Source: Pseudomonas sp. R84
GTDB taxonomy: Bacteria; Pseudomonadota; Gammaproteobacteria; Pseudomonadales; Pseudomonadaceae
Direction of reading: 5' to 3'
DNA: 64,000 nucleotides
Assembly: GCF_009834515.1 (NCBI RefSeq)
Contig: NZ_CP019426.1
Span: forward strand, 620,001 to 684,000
Both the position numbers and the translations under genes were made by a program. Positions 38,448 to 48,200 of this stretch are shown here, piece after piece. Within the stretch, counting starts at the first letter, position 1. Each line of letters starts with the position of its first letter. Below the pieces are notes generated by a model. The model ran no database searches and was not told the DNA's origin. It saw only the letters and a list, made by a program, of their open reading frames with translations.

Positions 38448-39214
38448 GTCAGTTGGAAAAAATCTACGGCGTTCACGCGGTAGAAGCGTTGCTGCGTCAC
38501 CACCCGAAACGCGTCAAGCAGATCTGGTTGGCGGAAAGCCGCAACGATCCGCGCGTGCAGACGCTGGTTGAGCTGGCCAACGAAAATCGTGTCCAGGTCG
38601 GTCAGGCCGAGCGCCGCGAAATGGACGCCTGGGTTGAAGGTGTCCACCAAGGCGTGGTCGCGGAAGTCAGCCCGAGCCAGGTGTGGGGCGATGCGATGCT
38701 CGACGAGCTGCTCGATCGCACTGACGGCGCACCGTTGCTGCTGGTGCTTGACGGCGTGACCGATCCACACAACCTCGGCGCCTGCCTGCGTTCGGCCGAT
38801 GCGGCCGGTGCGCTGGCGGTGATCGTGCCGAAAGACAAGTCGGCAACCTTGACCCCGGTCGTGCGTAAAGTCGCTTGCGGCGCGGCGGAAGTGATTCCGC
38901 TGGTGGCGGTAACCAACCTCGCTCGTACGCTGGAAAAACTTCAGCAGCGCGGTCTGTGGATTGTCGGCACGGCAGGCGAAGCTGAAGTCAGCATTTACGA
39001 CCAGGATCTGACCGGCCCGACCATTCTGATCATGGGCGCCGAAGGCAAAGGCATGCGTCGCCTGACCCGTGAACACTGCGACTATCTGGTGAAACTGCCG
39101 ATGGCCGGTAGCGTCAGCAGTCTCAACGTGTCCGTGGCAACTGGCGTGTGCCTGTTCGAAGCGCAGCGTCAGCGCGGTGCCAAAGCCAAGGCGAGCGCTT
39201 CGCGCAAGCCATAA
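38444..39214 (+). CDS. rlmB: 23S rRNA (guanosine-2'-O-)-methyltransferase
   Basis: 256 residues, SPOUT/TrmH family, methylating Gm2251 in the 23S P loop. The N-terminal substrate-binding domain (YGVHAVEALLRHHPKRVKQIWL) is followed by the knotted SAM domain with motif 1 DPHNLGACLRSADA, motif 2 IMGAEGKGMRRLT and motif 3 LPMAGSVSSLNVSVATGV. Translationally coupled to rnr through ATGA. Confidence 0.96.
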   Translation: MSQLEKIYGVHAVEALLRHHPKRVKQIWLAESRNDPRVQTLVELANENRVQVGQAERREMDAWVEGVHQGVVAEVSPSQVWGDAMLDELLDRTDGAPLLLVLDGVTDPHNLGACLRSADAAGALAVIVPKDKSATLTPVVRKVACGAAEVIPLVAVTNLARTLEKLQQRGLWIVGTAGEAEVSIYDQDLTGPTILIMGAEGKGMRRLTREHCDYLVKLPMAGSVSSLNVSVATGVCLFEAQRQRGAKAKASASRKP

Positions 39215-39218
39215 GCTC

Positions 39219-39284
39219 ATAGCTGCAAGCCTCAAGCTAAAAGCGGACCCGCTTGCAGCTTGAGGCTCGATGCTTACAGCTGCT
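39219..39284. repeat. Inverted repeat after rlmB
   Basis: AGCTGCAAGC (39221) pairs with GCTTGCAGCT (39251), and AGCCTCAAGCT (39228) pairs with AGCTTGAGGCT (39257), giving alternative stems. It resembles common Pseudomonas intergenic GCTGCAAGCTTCAAGC repeats and may end the rnr-rlmB transcript. Confidence 0.55.
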
Positions 39285-39306
39285 GTTCAAATAATCACCA
39301 ATTACC

Positions 39307-39335
39307 TTGCACCTCTTCTGCCCCTTCTCTACAAT
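39307..39335 (+). promoter_or_regulatory. Sigma-70 promoter of the rpsF operon
   Basis: TTGCAC-17 bp-TACAAT, 118 bp before the rpsF ATG, immediately before the leader hairpin. Confidence 0.7.
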
Positions 39336-39342
39336 TGCGCCC

Positions 39343-39384
39343 CTTGCTGTGACGGCAGGCACGCATGTGCCCCGCGCCAGCAAG
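39343..39384 (+). promoter_or_regulatory. Probable S6:S18 autoregulatory leader
   Basis: An outer stem CTTGCTG (39343-39349)/CAGCAAG (39378-39384) encloses an internal loop and an inner hairpin GGCAC-GCAT-GTGCC (39358-39371). The 3' side of the internal loop contains CCG (39372-39374). This is the layout of the known rpsF leader bound by the S6:S18 heterodimer to repress its own operon. The call rests on structure by eye. Confidence 0.65.
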
Positions 39385-39453
39385 TCCATAAGTGTCATTC
39401 ACTCCTTGTCTGACCGTTTTTGAGCGGCAGGCTACAACCCGTAAGGAGCATTC

Positions 39454-39873
39454 ATGCGTCATTACGAAATCATCTTTTTGGTCCACCCGGATCAAAGCGA
39501 GCAAGTCGGCGGCATGGTTGAGCGTTACACCAAGCTGATCGAAGAAGACGGCGGCAAAATCCACCGTCTGGAAGATTGGGGCCGTCGTCAACTGGCCTAC
39601 GCAATCAACAATGTTCACAAGGCTCACTACGTGATGCTGAACGTTGAGTGCACTGGCAAGGCCCTGGCCGAGCTGGAAGACAACTTCCGCTACAACGATG
39701 CAGTGATCCGTAACCTGGTCATCCGTCGCGACGAAGCCGTTACCGGCCAGTCCGAGATGCTCAAGGCTGAAGAAAACCGCAGTGAGCGCCGTGAGCGTCG
39801 CGATCGTCCTGAGCACGAAGGCGCTGAAAGCGCTGAAGGCGAAGAGAACGACAGCGATAACGCTGACGAGTAA
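39454..39873 (+). CDS. rpsF: Small ribosomal subunit protein bS6
   Basis: 139 residues. The core [18 protein letters not shown] and [18 protein letters not shown] are typical of bS6. The C-terminal about 35 residues are Arg/Glu-rich and end acidic (DNADE), the type of tail extended with glutamates by RimK in E. coli and P. fluorescens. SD TAAGGAG precedes the ATG. First gene of rpsF-rpsR-DUF2232-rplI. Confidence 0.98.
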   Translation: MRHYEIIFLVHPDQSEQVGGMVERYTKLIEEDGGKIHRLEDWGRRQLAYAINNVHKAHYVMLNVECTGKALAELEDNFRYNDAVIRNLVIRRDEAVTGQSEMLKAEENRSERRERRDRPEHEGAESAEGEENDSDNADE

Positions 39874-39902
39874 TCCACGGACCTTATTAAGGAGCCTATC
39901 AA

Positions 39903-40133
39903 ATGGCACGTTTCTTCCGTCGTCGTAAATTCTGCCGTTTCACCGCTGAAGACGTGAAAGAGATCGATTACAAAGATCTCAACACTCTGAAAGCCTACGT
40001 ATCCGAGACCGGCAAAATCGTTCCAAGCCGCATCACCGGTACTAAAGCTCGTTATCAGCGTCAGCTGGCCACCGCTATCAAGCGCGCCCGCTTCCTGGCC
40101 CTGCTGGCCTACACCGACAGCCACGGCCGCTGA
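39903..40133 (+). CDS. rpsR: Small ribosomal subunit protein bS18
   Basis: 76 residues, start [18 protein letters not shown], with the conserved [16 protein letters not shown] and [18 protein letters not shown] core. It binds 16S rRNA together with bS6, and the pair also binds the upstream leader. 29 bp after rpsF, SD AAGGAG. Confidence 0.98.
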
Positions 40134-40169
40134 GACCGGGCAGTCGACAAGTAGCAAAGGATTGAATGC

Positions 40170-41063
40170 ATGCGTGCCTTAGCTGAGTTCATCATGCGAG
40201 GCCGTATGCAGGCCACTCTCGTGGTGGCCGGATGTGCAACATTGCCGTTGTTGTATTGGTTGGGTGCTGCCGCGGGGAGCCTTGTGCTGCTGCGGCGCGG
40301 ACTGACGGACGCCTTGGGTGTTCTGTCTCTGGGGCTGCTGCCAGCGTTGATCTGGTGGCTGTATGCCGATGACCCACGGGCACTTCTGGTGCTGCTGGGG
40401 TCTTCGGGACTTGCGTTGGTTTTGCGCGCAAGTGAGTCCTGGGTTCGCACGCTGCTGGTCAGCGTAGTGATTGGAGTGGTGTTTTCGGTGGTGCTCGGGG
40501 TAGCGTTTGCGGCCCAGATCGAGATGCTCGCGCAGGCCTTGATAAAGGTCATGCCGGCGCTTCTCGGTGAGACCTACAAGCAATTGTCGGTTGATGAGCA
40601 AGCGCGTTTCGCGTCCCTGATCGCACCAGTCCTGACCGGACTGATTGCGGCGCTGTTGCAGATCGTCAGCGTGCTGAGCCTGATTGTCGGGCGGCATTGG
40701 CAGGCGTTGTTGTACAACCCGGGTGGTTTTGGTCGCGAGTTTCGCGCCATCCGGATCCCGCTGGGGCCGGCGATGTTGCTGCTGGCGTTGATGCTTCTGG
40801 GCCCGAATCTCGGTGCACAGATGGCCATGTTGACGCCGTTGTGCAGTGTACCGCTGGTGTTCGCCGGACTTGCCCTGATTCACGGGCTGGTCGGGCAAAA
40901 GCGACTGGCCGGTTTCTGGCTGGTGGGGTTGTACGTCACGCTGCTGTTGTTCATGCAGCTGATCTATCCGTTGCTCGTGGTCCTGGCCATTGTCGACAGC
41001 CTGATTGATTTTCGCGGTCGTCACGTGTCGAAAGACACCGACAGCGCGAACGGTGAAGGTTAA
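40170..41063 (+). CDS. DUF2232-type polytopic membrane protein
   Basis: 297 residues with about seven to eight hydrophobic helices and few polar loops (for example TLLVSVVIGVVFSVVLGVAF and LYVTLLLFMQLIYPLLVVLA). A membrane protein in this place, between rpsR and rplI, is conserved in Pseudomonas. The function is unknown; DUF2232 members resemble ECF-transporter S components in outline, but no partner is nearby. The start may be 40170 or the ATG at 40194. Confidence 0.7.
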   Translation: MRALAEFIMRGRMQATLVVAGCATLPLLYWLGAAAGSLVLLRRGLTDALGVLSLGLLPALIWWLYADDPRALLVLLGSSGLALVLRASESWVRTLLVSVVIGVVFSVVLGVAFAAQIEMLAQALIKVMPALLGETYKQLSVDEQARFASLIAPVLTGLIAALLQIVSVLSLIVGRHWQALLYNPGGFGREFRAIRIPLGPAMLLLALMLLGPNLGAQMAMLTPLCSVPLVFAGLALIHGLVGQKRLAGFWLVGLYVTLLLFMQLIYPLLVVLAIVDSLIDFRGRHVSKDTDSANGEG

Positions 41064-41081
41064 AAGTTAGAGGATTTTCAC

Positions 41082-41528
41082 ATGCAACTGATCCTTCTGG
41101 AAAAAGTCACCAACCTGGGCAACCTGGGTGACAAAGTAAACGTTAAGGCCGGTTACGGTCGTAACTACCTGCTGCCTTACGGCAAAGCTACCGCCGCAAC
41201 CCCAGCGAACATCGCTGCGTTCGAAGAGCGTCGTGCTGAGCTGGAAAAAGCTGCTGCAGACCGTAAAGCATCGGCTGAAAGCCGTGCTGCCCAACTGGCC
41301 GAGCTGGAAGTGACCATCACTGCCACCGCTGGCGACGAAGGCAAGCTGTTCGGTTCGATCGGTACTCACGACATCGCTGACGCACTGACCGCCTCCGGCG
41401 TTGAAGTTGCGAAAAGCGAAGTTCGTCTGCCGAACGGCACCATCCGCAACGTGGGTGAATTCGACGTGGCTGTGCACTTGCACGCCGAAGTTGAAGCCAC
41501 CGTACGCGTTGTCGTGGTAGCAGCTTAA
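41082..41528 (+). CDS. rplI: Large ribosomal subunit protein bL9
   Basis: 148 residues. The N-terminal signature [20 protein letters not shown] is intact, then a long connecting helix (about 45-75) and a C-terminal rRNA-binding domain ending in VVVAA. SD AGAGGAT. 18 bp after the DUF2232 gene, so part of the same operon. A hairpin at 41574 follows. Confidence 0.98.
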   Translation: MQLILLEKVTNLGNLGDKVNVKAGYGRNYLLPYGKATAATPANIAAFEERRAELEKAAADRKASAESRAAQLAELEVTITATAGDEGKLFGSIGTHDIADALTASGVEVAKSEVRLPNGTIRNVGEFDVAVHLHAEVEATVRVVVVAA

Positions 41529-41573
41529 GCAACACTGATCGGCTGGCGGCTTGTCCGTCAGACGGTTAACATC

Positions 41574-41602
41574 GGGCACGATCCTGTTTACAGGTCGTGC
41601 CC
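41574..41602 (+). terminator. rplI terminator
   Basis: GGGCACGA.CCTG-TTTA-CAGG.TCGTGCCC followed by TTTGTCTTT, 45 bp after rplI and 46 bp before dnaB. Confidence 0.8.
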
Positions 41603-41647
41603 TTTGTCTTTCTGAATTCTCTGTTTTTCCAAACTACACAAGTGGCC

Positions 41648-43045
41648 ATGAACGATATCTCCGCTCCCGAGCAATACGATCTGCAAACCGCTGCCCTGAA
41701 GGTGCCACCGCATTCCATCGAGGCCGAACAGGCTGTACTCGGTGGTCTGATGCTGGACAACAACGCCTGGGAACGCGTGCTCGATCAAGTCTCCGACGGC
41801 GATTTCTATCGACATGACCACCGCCTGATCTTCCGTGCGATCGCCAAGCTGGCCGATCAGAACTCGCCGATCGACGTCGTGACCCTTGCCGAGCAATTGG
41901 ACAAGGAAGGTCAGACCTCGCAAGTCGGCGGCCTCGGTTACCTCGGCGAGCTGGCGAAAAACACGCCATCCGTCGCCAACATCAAGGCCTATGCGCAGAT
42001 CGTCCGCCAGCGTGCGACGTTGCGCCAACTGATCGGCATCAGCACCGAGATCGCCGACAGCGCTTTCAACCCGGAAGGGCGCACCGCCGAGGAGATCCTC
42101 GATGAAGCCGAGCGGCAGATCTTCGCGATTGCCGAGGCCCGGCCGAAAACCGGTGGACCTGTTGGTGTGAATGACTTGCTGACCAAGGCCATCGACCGCA
42201 TCGACACCTTGTTCAACACCGACAACGCCATCACCGGCCTGTCTACCGGTTACACCGACCTCGACGAGAAAACCAGCGGCCTGCAACCGGCTGACTTGAT
42301 CATCGTCGCCGGTCGTCCGTCGATGGGTAAGACCACCTTCGCGATGAACCTGGTGGAGAACGCCGTACTGCGCAGCGACAAGGCCGTTCTGGTGTATTCC
42401 CTCGAGATGCCAGGTGAATCGCTGGTCATGCGTATGCTCTCCTCGTTAGGCCGGATCGACCAGACCAAGGTGCGTTCCGGCCAACTGGAAGACGATGACT
42501 GGCCGCGCCTGACCTCGGCGGTCAACCTGCTCAATGACCGCAAGCTGTTCATCGACGACACCGCCGGTATCAGCCCTTCGGAAATGCGTGCGCGTACCCG
42601 GCGTCTGGCGCGTGAACACGGTGAGATCGGCCTGATCATGATCGACTACCTGCAACTGATGCAGATTCCGGGTTCCGGCGGCGACAACCGAACTAACGAG
42701 ATTTCGGAAATCTCGCGTTCCCTGAAAGCGCTGGCCAAGGAATTCAACTGCCCGGTGGTGGCGCTGTCTCAGCTCAACCGTTCCCTCGAGCAACGGCCGA
42801 ACAAACGTCCAATCAACTCTGACCTCCGGGAATCCGGAGCGATCGAGCAGGACGCCGACGTGATCATGTTCGTCTACCGCGACGAGGTGTATCACCCGGA
42901 AACCGAACACAAGGGCATCGCCGAAATCATCATCGGCAAGCAGCGTAACGGCCCGATCGGTTTTATCCGCCTGGCGTTCATCGGCAAATACACCCGCTTC
43001 GAAAACCTCGCGCCGGGCAGCTACAACTTCGACGACGACGAATAA
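41648..43045 (+). CDS. dnaB: Replicative DNA helicase DnaB
   Basis: 465 residues. An N-terminal collar domain (about 15-120, PPHSIEAEQAVLGGLMLDN) is followed by a RecA-like ATPase with Walker A GRPSMGKTTFAMN, Walker B LIMIDYLQLM, SQLNRSLEQRPNKRP (H3/H4) and the arginine-finger region. It forms the hexamer that unwinds the fork. I chose the ATG at 41648 (MNDISAPEQYD) over an upstream start at 41597, which would lie within the terminator. Confidence 0.97.
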   Translation: MNDISAPEQYDLQTAALKVPPHSIEAEQAVLGGLMLDNNAWERVLDQVSDGDFYRHDHRLIFRAIAKLADQNSPIDVVTLAEQLDKEGQTSQVGGLGYLGELAKNTPSVANIKAYAQIVRQRATLRQLIGISTEIADSAFNPEGRTAEEILDEAERQIFAIAEARPKTGGPVGVNDLLTKAIDRIDTLFNTDNAITGLSTGYTDLDEKTSGLQPADLIIVAGRPSMGKTTFAMNLVENAVLRSDKAVLVYSLEMPGESLVMRMLSSLGRIDQTKVRSGQLEDDDWPRLTSAVNLLNDRKLFIDDTAGISPSEMRARTRRLAREHGEIGLIMIDYLQLMQIPGSGGDNRTNEISEISRSLKALAKEFNCPVVALSQLNRSLEQRPNKRPINSDLRESGAIEQDADVIMFVYRDEVYHPETEHKGIAEIIIGKQRNGPIGFIRLAFIGKYTRFENLAPGSYNFDDDE

Positions 43046-43047
43046 AG

Positions 43048-43071
43048 GCTGGCCGAAAATCCTCGGCCAGC
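43048..43071. terminator. Hairpin between dnaB and the NEL pseudogene
   Basis: GCTGGCCGA-AAATCC-TCGGCCAGC between two convergent genes; no T-run on either strand. Confidence 0.5.
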
Positions 43072-43082
43072 ACTCGCCTCAT

Positions 43083-46000
43083 TCAGCTGGCACTTGTGCC
43101 GGCGGCTTCCTCATCAGTGCCGCTGGCCTTGTACTGCGCCAGTTCCTCGCGGCTCAGTTTGTCGATCAGGGCCGCTTCCTCGATGATCCACTCGGCCTGC
43201 ATCGTTTTCGATTGCGCGTCGTAATCGGCGAACGACATTTCGTTTGCCTCGAATGACTCACCCAAGGCTGCTTGCCGGTCCTGAAACGGCTGACGCTGGG
43301 TTTCGAAGGTTTCCTGATATTTACTGGTCAGGTATTTTTGCCAGAACTCCCTCGACACCAATGCCTGAAACTCCTCAGCCGAGTTATCCCGCGCAATGAC
43401 CGTCTGGTAAGCGTTTTCCAGCTGCGTGTCGGAGACTTTGACCAGGCGTGAGAAGCCCATTTTTTCCGGTTGCCCAGGCAGCTGCAGGCGGTCTTTCAGG
43501 CCGTGGCGATAGTACAACCTGATTTCGACTTCTTCTCCTACATGAGGTGGGGGCAGGATCGCGGCCTCATCGGGCGTTCTGGCAGCGACAATTGCGGCTT
43601 CGCGTTGCGCGATGTCTGCCGAGGCGACTTTGTCGACTTCGTGCAAGCGGAACAACGCCCTGGACAGCTTGAACAGTTCTGGCCCCTGAGTCTTGTCGCT
43701 GGCTCGGGCCACAGCGTTGTGCGTCATTGATATGACTTCGAGGTTGGTAAAGGTAAACGCCGCCCGAACACAGCAGGTCGCTTCGCCCGCGCGATCGAAC
43801 ACTTCGTTGCGCAAGCGTTCGGACTGCGGCGTGTTTTCGGTGATGCTGTCGATCAGCTTCCAGACTCGTCCCTGCAGTTCGTGGTGACCGGTGGCACTGT
43901 CCAGCAGGAGTTCAAGCGTGTCGAACAAACCGCCGGAACGCGGCTGGTCGCGCAAGGTTTGCCATTGACGCCTGCGGTTAGCCACTTGATCGTCGGAGAG
44001 TCCTGCTGTCCAGCGCTTCATCGGATCATTCCTGATCCAGCGCAAGGGCGTAGGACGTACTATGGCTGTACTGGAGATGTTCCTTGCGCCTGTCAGCGGT
44101 GTTCCGGCGGCTGTCAGGCGATTGTTGTACTGGAGCAGACGGGTGTACGTCGCGTCCGACAGTGGATTGTTCGAAATGTCGGTGATGTTGTTGATGCGCA
44201 CCGTGTTGGCCAATTGATCATTCGGCGGCGCGATAATGGCGTCGGGAATTTCCGTGATGCGGTTGCCGTTCAGCGCGATGGTATCCAGCAGCGGCTGATG
44301 GATGAGGCCAGTGGGAAAGGTGTCGATCCCTGTGTGGGCCAGACTGACAGTCCGCATGTCGACGATCTGGCTCATGTCCGGGGCGATGCCCAGTTGCCGG
44401 TTTCCCTGCAGCTCCAGTCCACGCAAGGTAGTGCGGCTCGCGAGAACGCGGGCAGTGTCGGTGGTCAGGGTGATATTATTGCTATCCAGGGACAACAACG
44501 TCAGCCCATTCATTTCGCCAATGGCCGGTGGCAGTTCGCGCAGTTGATTGCGCGACAGTTGCAACCAGCGTATATGGCGGAAACGCGTCAAAAAACCTTC
44601 CGGAGACGTGCTCAGGTGCATATTGACCAGTTTGAGTGAGCCGACGTGAGTGAAGTCAGCGTCTATGTCCGGCAGGCTTGGCAGCCGCAGATTGCTGAGA
44701 TCGAGCTCCAGGCCGATGGGAGTACCGTCATGGGCGTGAGCTTGCGGCCCCTCTCGGCGCCAGCAACTGATGATTCTGTTGCTGGCCGTGACCCGATCAG
44801 TCCGGATCTGCGCATTGAGTGCCAGTTGATCCGCGCGAATGTAGCCGCCCCGATTGCCCCCGCCGGAAAAAACCCAATCGTCGAGCTGGCGTTTCAGTAC
44901 TTTGAATTCTCGTTCGAGACTGCGCACCTTGATAACGACGGTGTCCGCGTCGAGGCTCCACAGGTATTCCCTGCACTGCTTCATGTTCTTGCCTGGAAAC
45001 AGCCGTTGGTAACGCCGGGCAACGGAGTTGTCGCTATCGAAGTTGGTGTGAGTCAGCAGCTCGGGAGCGACTGCGCTGACGCGCCGCCAAAAGTCATCGA
45101 ACTTCTTCCCGTAACCGGCCGCAAAGCGGTTGCCATCGAGTTGGGTCACGGCGTTGATCCGGGCGATCGCCAGCAGTTGCTTCGGCGGTGGATCTAGAAA
45201 GGTCGGCGGTACTTCCTTCAAGCGATTGTTGCTTAGATCCACAATGATCAGATCGGGCTTGTCCTGCAATCCGCTCGGCCATTGATCGATGCCTGTGTTA
45301 TTGAGCTGCACCTGCCTCAGCCTGGACATGCCGCTGAAATCAGGCATCGAACCAAGGGCCGGATTGTCGCCTAGATTGATCGCCTCAAGCTGATTCATGG
45401 CACTGAGTATTGCCGCTCTGTCCTCTGTCATTTGCAGACGATTACCCGACAGGTCCAGGTTGACCAGGTCATGCATGGCAACGATGGGGCCGGGCAAACT
45501 TTCCAGCCTGCAGTGATTGATCACCAGCCGTTCCAGATTCGGGAAGCCGGACAGGAAAGTATCGGCGTCGCCCGACCAGGTAGCGGCATTGATTAACAGC
45601 GATTTGACATGACTGAAGTCGGCGCTGAGCGGGGGCAGTGGCGCTTTGATCTCCGGCAGCCTCAGCGTGTGCGTCGAATCCAGCCAACAGGCCTTGATGA
45701 TATCCGCGATATGGCGCGCCTGTATTTTGGCCGGGGTATCAGCGCCGAACGAGTCGGTCTGGCTGCGGTTGACGTAGGTGTCGAGCTGGGATTCCAGTAA
45801 GTCCAGTGCTGCGACACGGCGTGCCAGTTGCGCTTTGCCGTCTTCATCCAGAGCCAGGAGAAACGCGCGCAACTGCTTTGGGTTTTTATTGGGGTAGACC
45901 CGCTGCACGCTGACAGTTTCAGGCATGTCGCTGGGAAGTCTGAACGCATCAGCCACGGCGTTGTTGCCCAGTTCCGGTTGTTCGGTTGTCACCCGTTGCC

Positions 46001-47393
46001 AAAAGTCTTCCAGTTTTGTCCAGTAGCCGGTCGGGAACGGATTGCCTTCAAGCAGGGTGACGCTGTTGATACGGGCGAGCGCTTCGAACTGCTCGGCTGG
46101 CGGATTGAGGTTTGCCTCTGGGACCGCGTTCAGGCGGTTGTTGCGCAAGTCCAGATGCGTCAGCCGGGTCTGGTTGAGCAGACCGGCTGGCCACTGATCC
46201 AGCTCTGCGTTGCTCAGGTTCAGGGTCTTGAGGTTCGGCATTCCGGAGAAATCAGGTGTTTTACCCAACGGGTTGCCTGACAGGTCGAGGTGCTTGAGAT
46301 TGTCCAGCGAGCTCAGGCCGGCGGCTGCTCGTTCATCGAGGGGCGATACGGTTCGTGCTCAGGTCCAGGCTGTGCAATCCGGGCATCTGTGCAATGGCTG
46401 TCGGCAGGGTACTTAGGGTTGATCCGCTGATATGCAGACCTTCCAGACCGGAGAAGTTGCCGAGCAATGTACTGGCGGAGTCTGACCAGGCCACCGATTG
46501 CAGGGTCAGATGCCGAACGTGGCTGAAATCCGCTTTCAGCGCCGGCAGTGGGCCGTTCCCGGCTTCGAGCCAGAGAATGCTGCCGCTCTGATGACGCCAG
46601 CAGCGCTTCAGACTTTGGGCGATCTGTTGCGCGTGGGTTGGCGAAACGCCGGGGGGCGAGTGGCGACATACACATTGGCGCTGTCGCTGGCGATGGGGTC
46701 GTCACTGCGTACGATGCGCATCACGGTGGCCAATGGCGTCGAGGCGTCCGGGTCGTGCAGCACCTGATAGGCATGGTTGTCGATCGATGCATACAGTTTG
46801 CCGTCGAAGCGATGAAGTCCGTCGCTGTCGGGGTCTATGTGGTTGAAAGCGAGCGGTGTGCGAAACGGTGCCAGACGGCTATCGCTCAGGGGAAAGGTGA
46901 TCGGTTCGAATTCGTCCAGCCTATGCCACCGCCCACTGTCTGGATCGCGCAGCAGAGCGGGGCCGGAAGGCTTCGATTCGCTGGACAGCCTGGCGCGGAA
47001 CAGACCGCTGTCGGCATCCTTGGCGACCTGCACGATCCCGACGTCGACCACGTCGACATAGGGGCGCCCTCTGTAGATCCTGAAACCTTCGGCATTGGCC
47101 GCCGGCAAGCCAACAGGTGCCATGATCCGGTATTGCTCCAGCGGCAGATCGACAGGTCGCACCGTTTGGGCTGGTGACGGGGAAGGGTGGACCGTGACCG
47201 TGGGCGCCGGGCTGATTGCATTGAGGTCAGCGTCGCCTGTTGGTGTGAGAGGGCGCGCCGGCAGTCCATTCGTGTTGAAACTGTCAAAGCCCGGACGCGG
47301 TGTTGTATCGACGCGCGGCGTGGTCACGTCCGGTGCCGGTCGAATAGAGGTGTTGCCCGAGGCGGTGCTTTTGGGCGGTGACTTTATTGGCAT
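43083..47393 (-). pseudogene. LRR and NEL-type E3 ubiquitin ligase effector, frameshifted
   Basis: Reading from the ATG at 47393 (MPIKSPPK, SD AGGAA), about 1,436 codons in three frame segments. The first (47393 to about 46656) has a Pro-rich N-terminus and the two shared modules (FRIYRGRPYVDVVDVG; HRFDGKLYASID). At the G6 tract 46651-46656 the frame is lost; the second segment (about 46655-46344) reads on in another frame as LRR (FSHVRHLTLQ, LHSLDLSTNRI). At the G4 tract 46340-46343 one extra G moves the frame back to the third segment, 46339-43083. It carries three LRR super-blocks of about 300-325 residues, then a C-terminal NEL domain (RNEVFDRAGEATCCVRAAFT). The NEL catalytic CxD is C-C-V here (codon GTT where GAT would give Asp). 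Family members ubiquitinate host proteins after secretion. The long open frame from 46268 begins with TTG and no ribosome-binding site. Confidence 0.8.
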
Positions 47394-48200
47394 TTCCTGC
47401 TTTCCTTGTAGTGGCCAGCAACTCTTGCAGAGCGGAGCTGCTGGCGTGTTCGGCGTCATTGCCTGATTGACTGTGTCAGCGGATCGCCGCTGTCGCCTCG
47501 CTCGCCAGAGCAAAAATCTTGCGTGCGGTCTTGCCATCGAAGGTCTGGCGCCAGATGGCAACGTGGGGCAGGCCGGCCTGTTCGTCGCGGCGCTGGGACT
47601 CGATGCCGCGCTTGCTCTGTTCGAGGGTTTTCAGGTGGCTGCCCCTGATGGTGAAATTTAGCGGCTCGCTGTTGTCTTTGTCGTAGTGAAAGTGCGCTTC
47701 CCATAACGGTGCGTTGTCGGCGCGATCGCGGATCGAATAGACGTCGAGAAACGACTTGTCCCGGCCTTTGCCCTGCTGTTTGCGATCAACGGTTTTGACG
47801 GCATTCAGCTCAGCGTGATCGATCAGATAATTCAGGCGCAGAATGTCCAGCACGTCCTTGTTCTTGTACATCCGCACGAGCACGCTTTGGCCATGTGCGG
47901 ACAGTGTGTCTGCGGCCGTTTGCAAGCGCTCGGCCAAGCTCTGGATCTCGGCATCCTCGGCCGCGTTTTCGTGGTTTTGCAGGCGGCGTGCCTGCTCGTT
48001 GAGCGGGTCGATGGCTTTTTCCAGGTCTTCAATGATTTCCGTCGGATTGTCTTTCGCGGTTTCTTTGGCCCGTGCTGCGGCAATGTGCTTTTCCACGTCA
48101 GCCAATAAACGGTTGGCCCCGGCGATCAGTTCCGGTCGCGGAGTGCTGACGATGGGTGGACGAACGGGCAGCCATTCACCCTGCCTTTTCTCGTATCGTT
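47388..48200. repeat. Direct repeat copy 1 (offset 2,680 bp)
   Basis: About 810 bp nearly identical to 50068-50880, always 2,680 bp apart. In the 190 bp from 47391 I count five differences. It spans the start codon of the NEL pseudogene, the 82 bp intergenic gap and the 3' quarter of the paralogue at 47476-50073; similarity decays beyond about 48200. Confidence 0.88.

Noticed and set aside
40179..41024. 281-residue antisense frame in the DUF2232 gene
   Set aside because: Gln/His-rich shadow of a hydrophobic membrane protein gene.
43083..46268. 1,061-residue LRR/NEL frame as an independent gene
   Set aside because: It begins with a TTG in the middle of an LRR without a ribosome-binding site, and the upstream sequence encodes the missing LRR and N-terminus in shifted frames. 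Treated as part of a frameshifted gene.
46608..47561. 317-residue frame as a complete small protein
   Set aside because: It is the N-terminal part of the same frameshifted gene; its last about 15 residues after the G6 tract are out-of-frame, and the true start is 47393.
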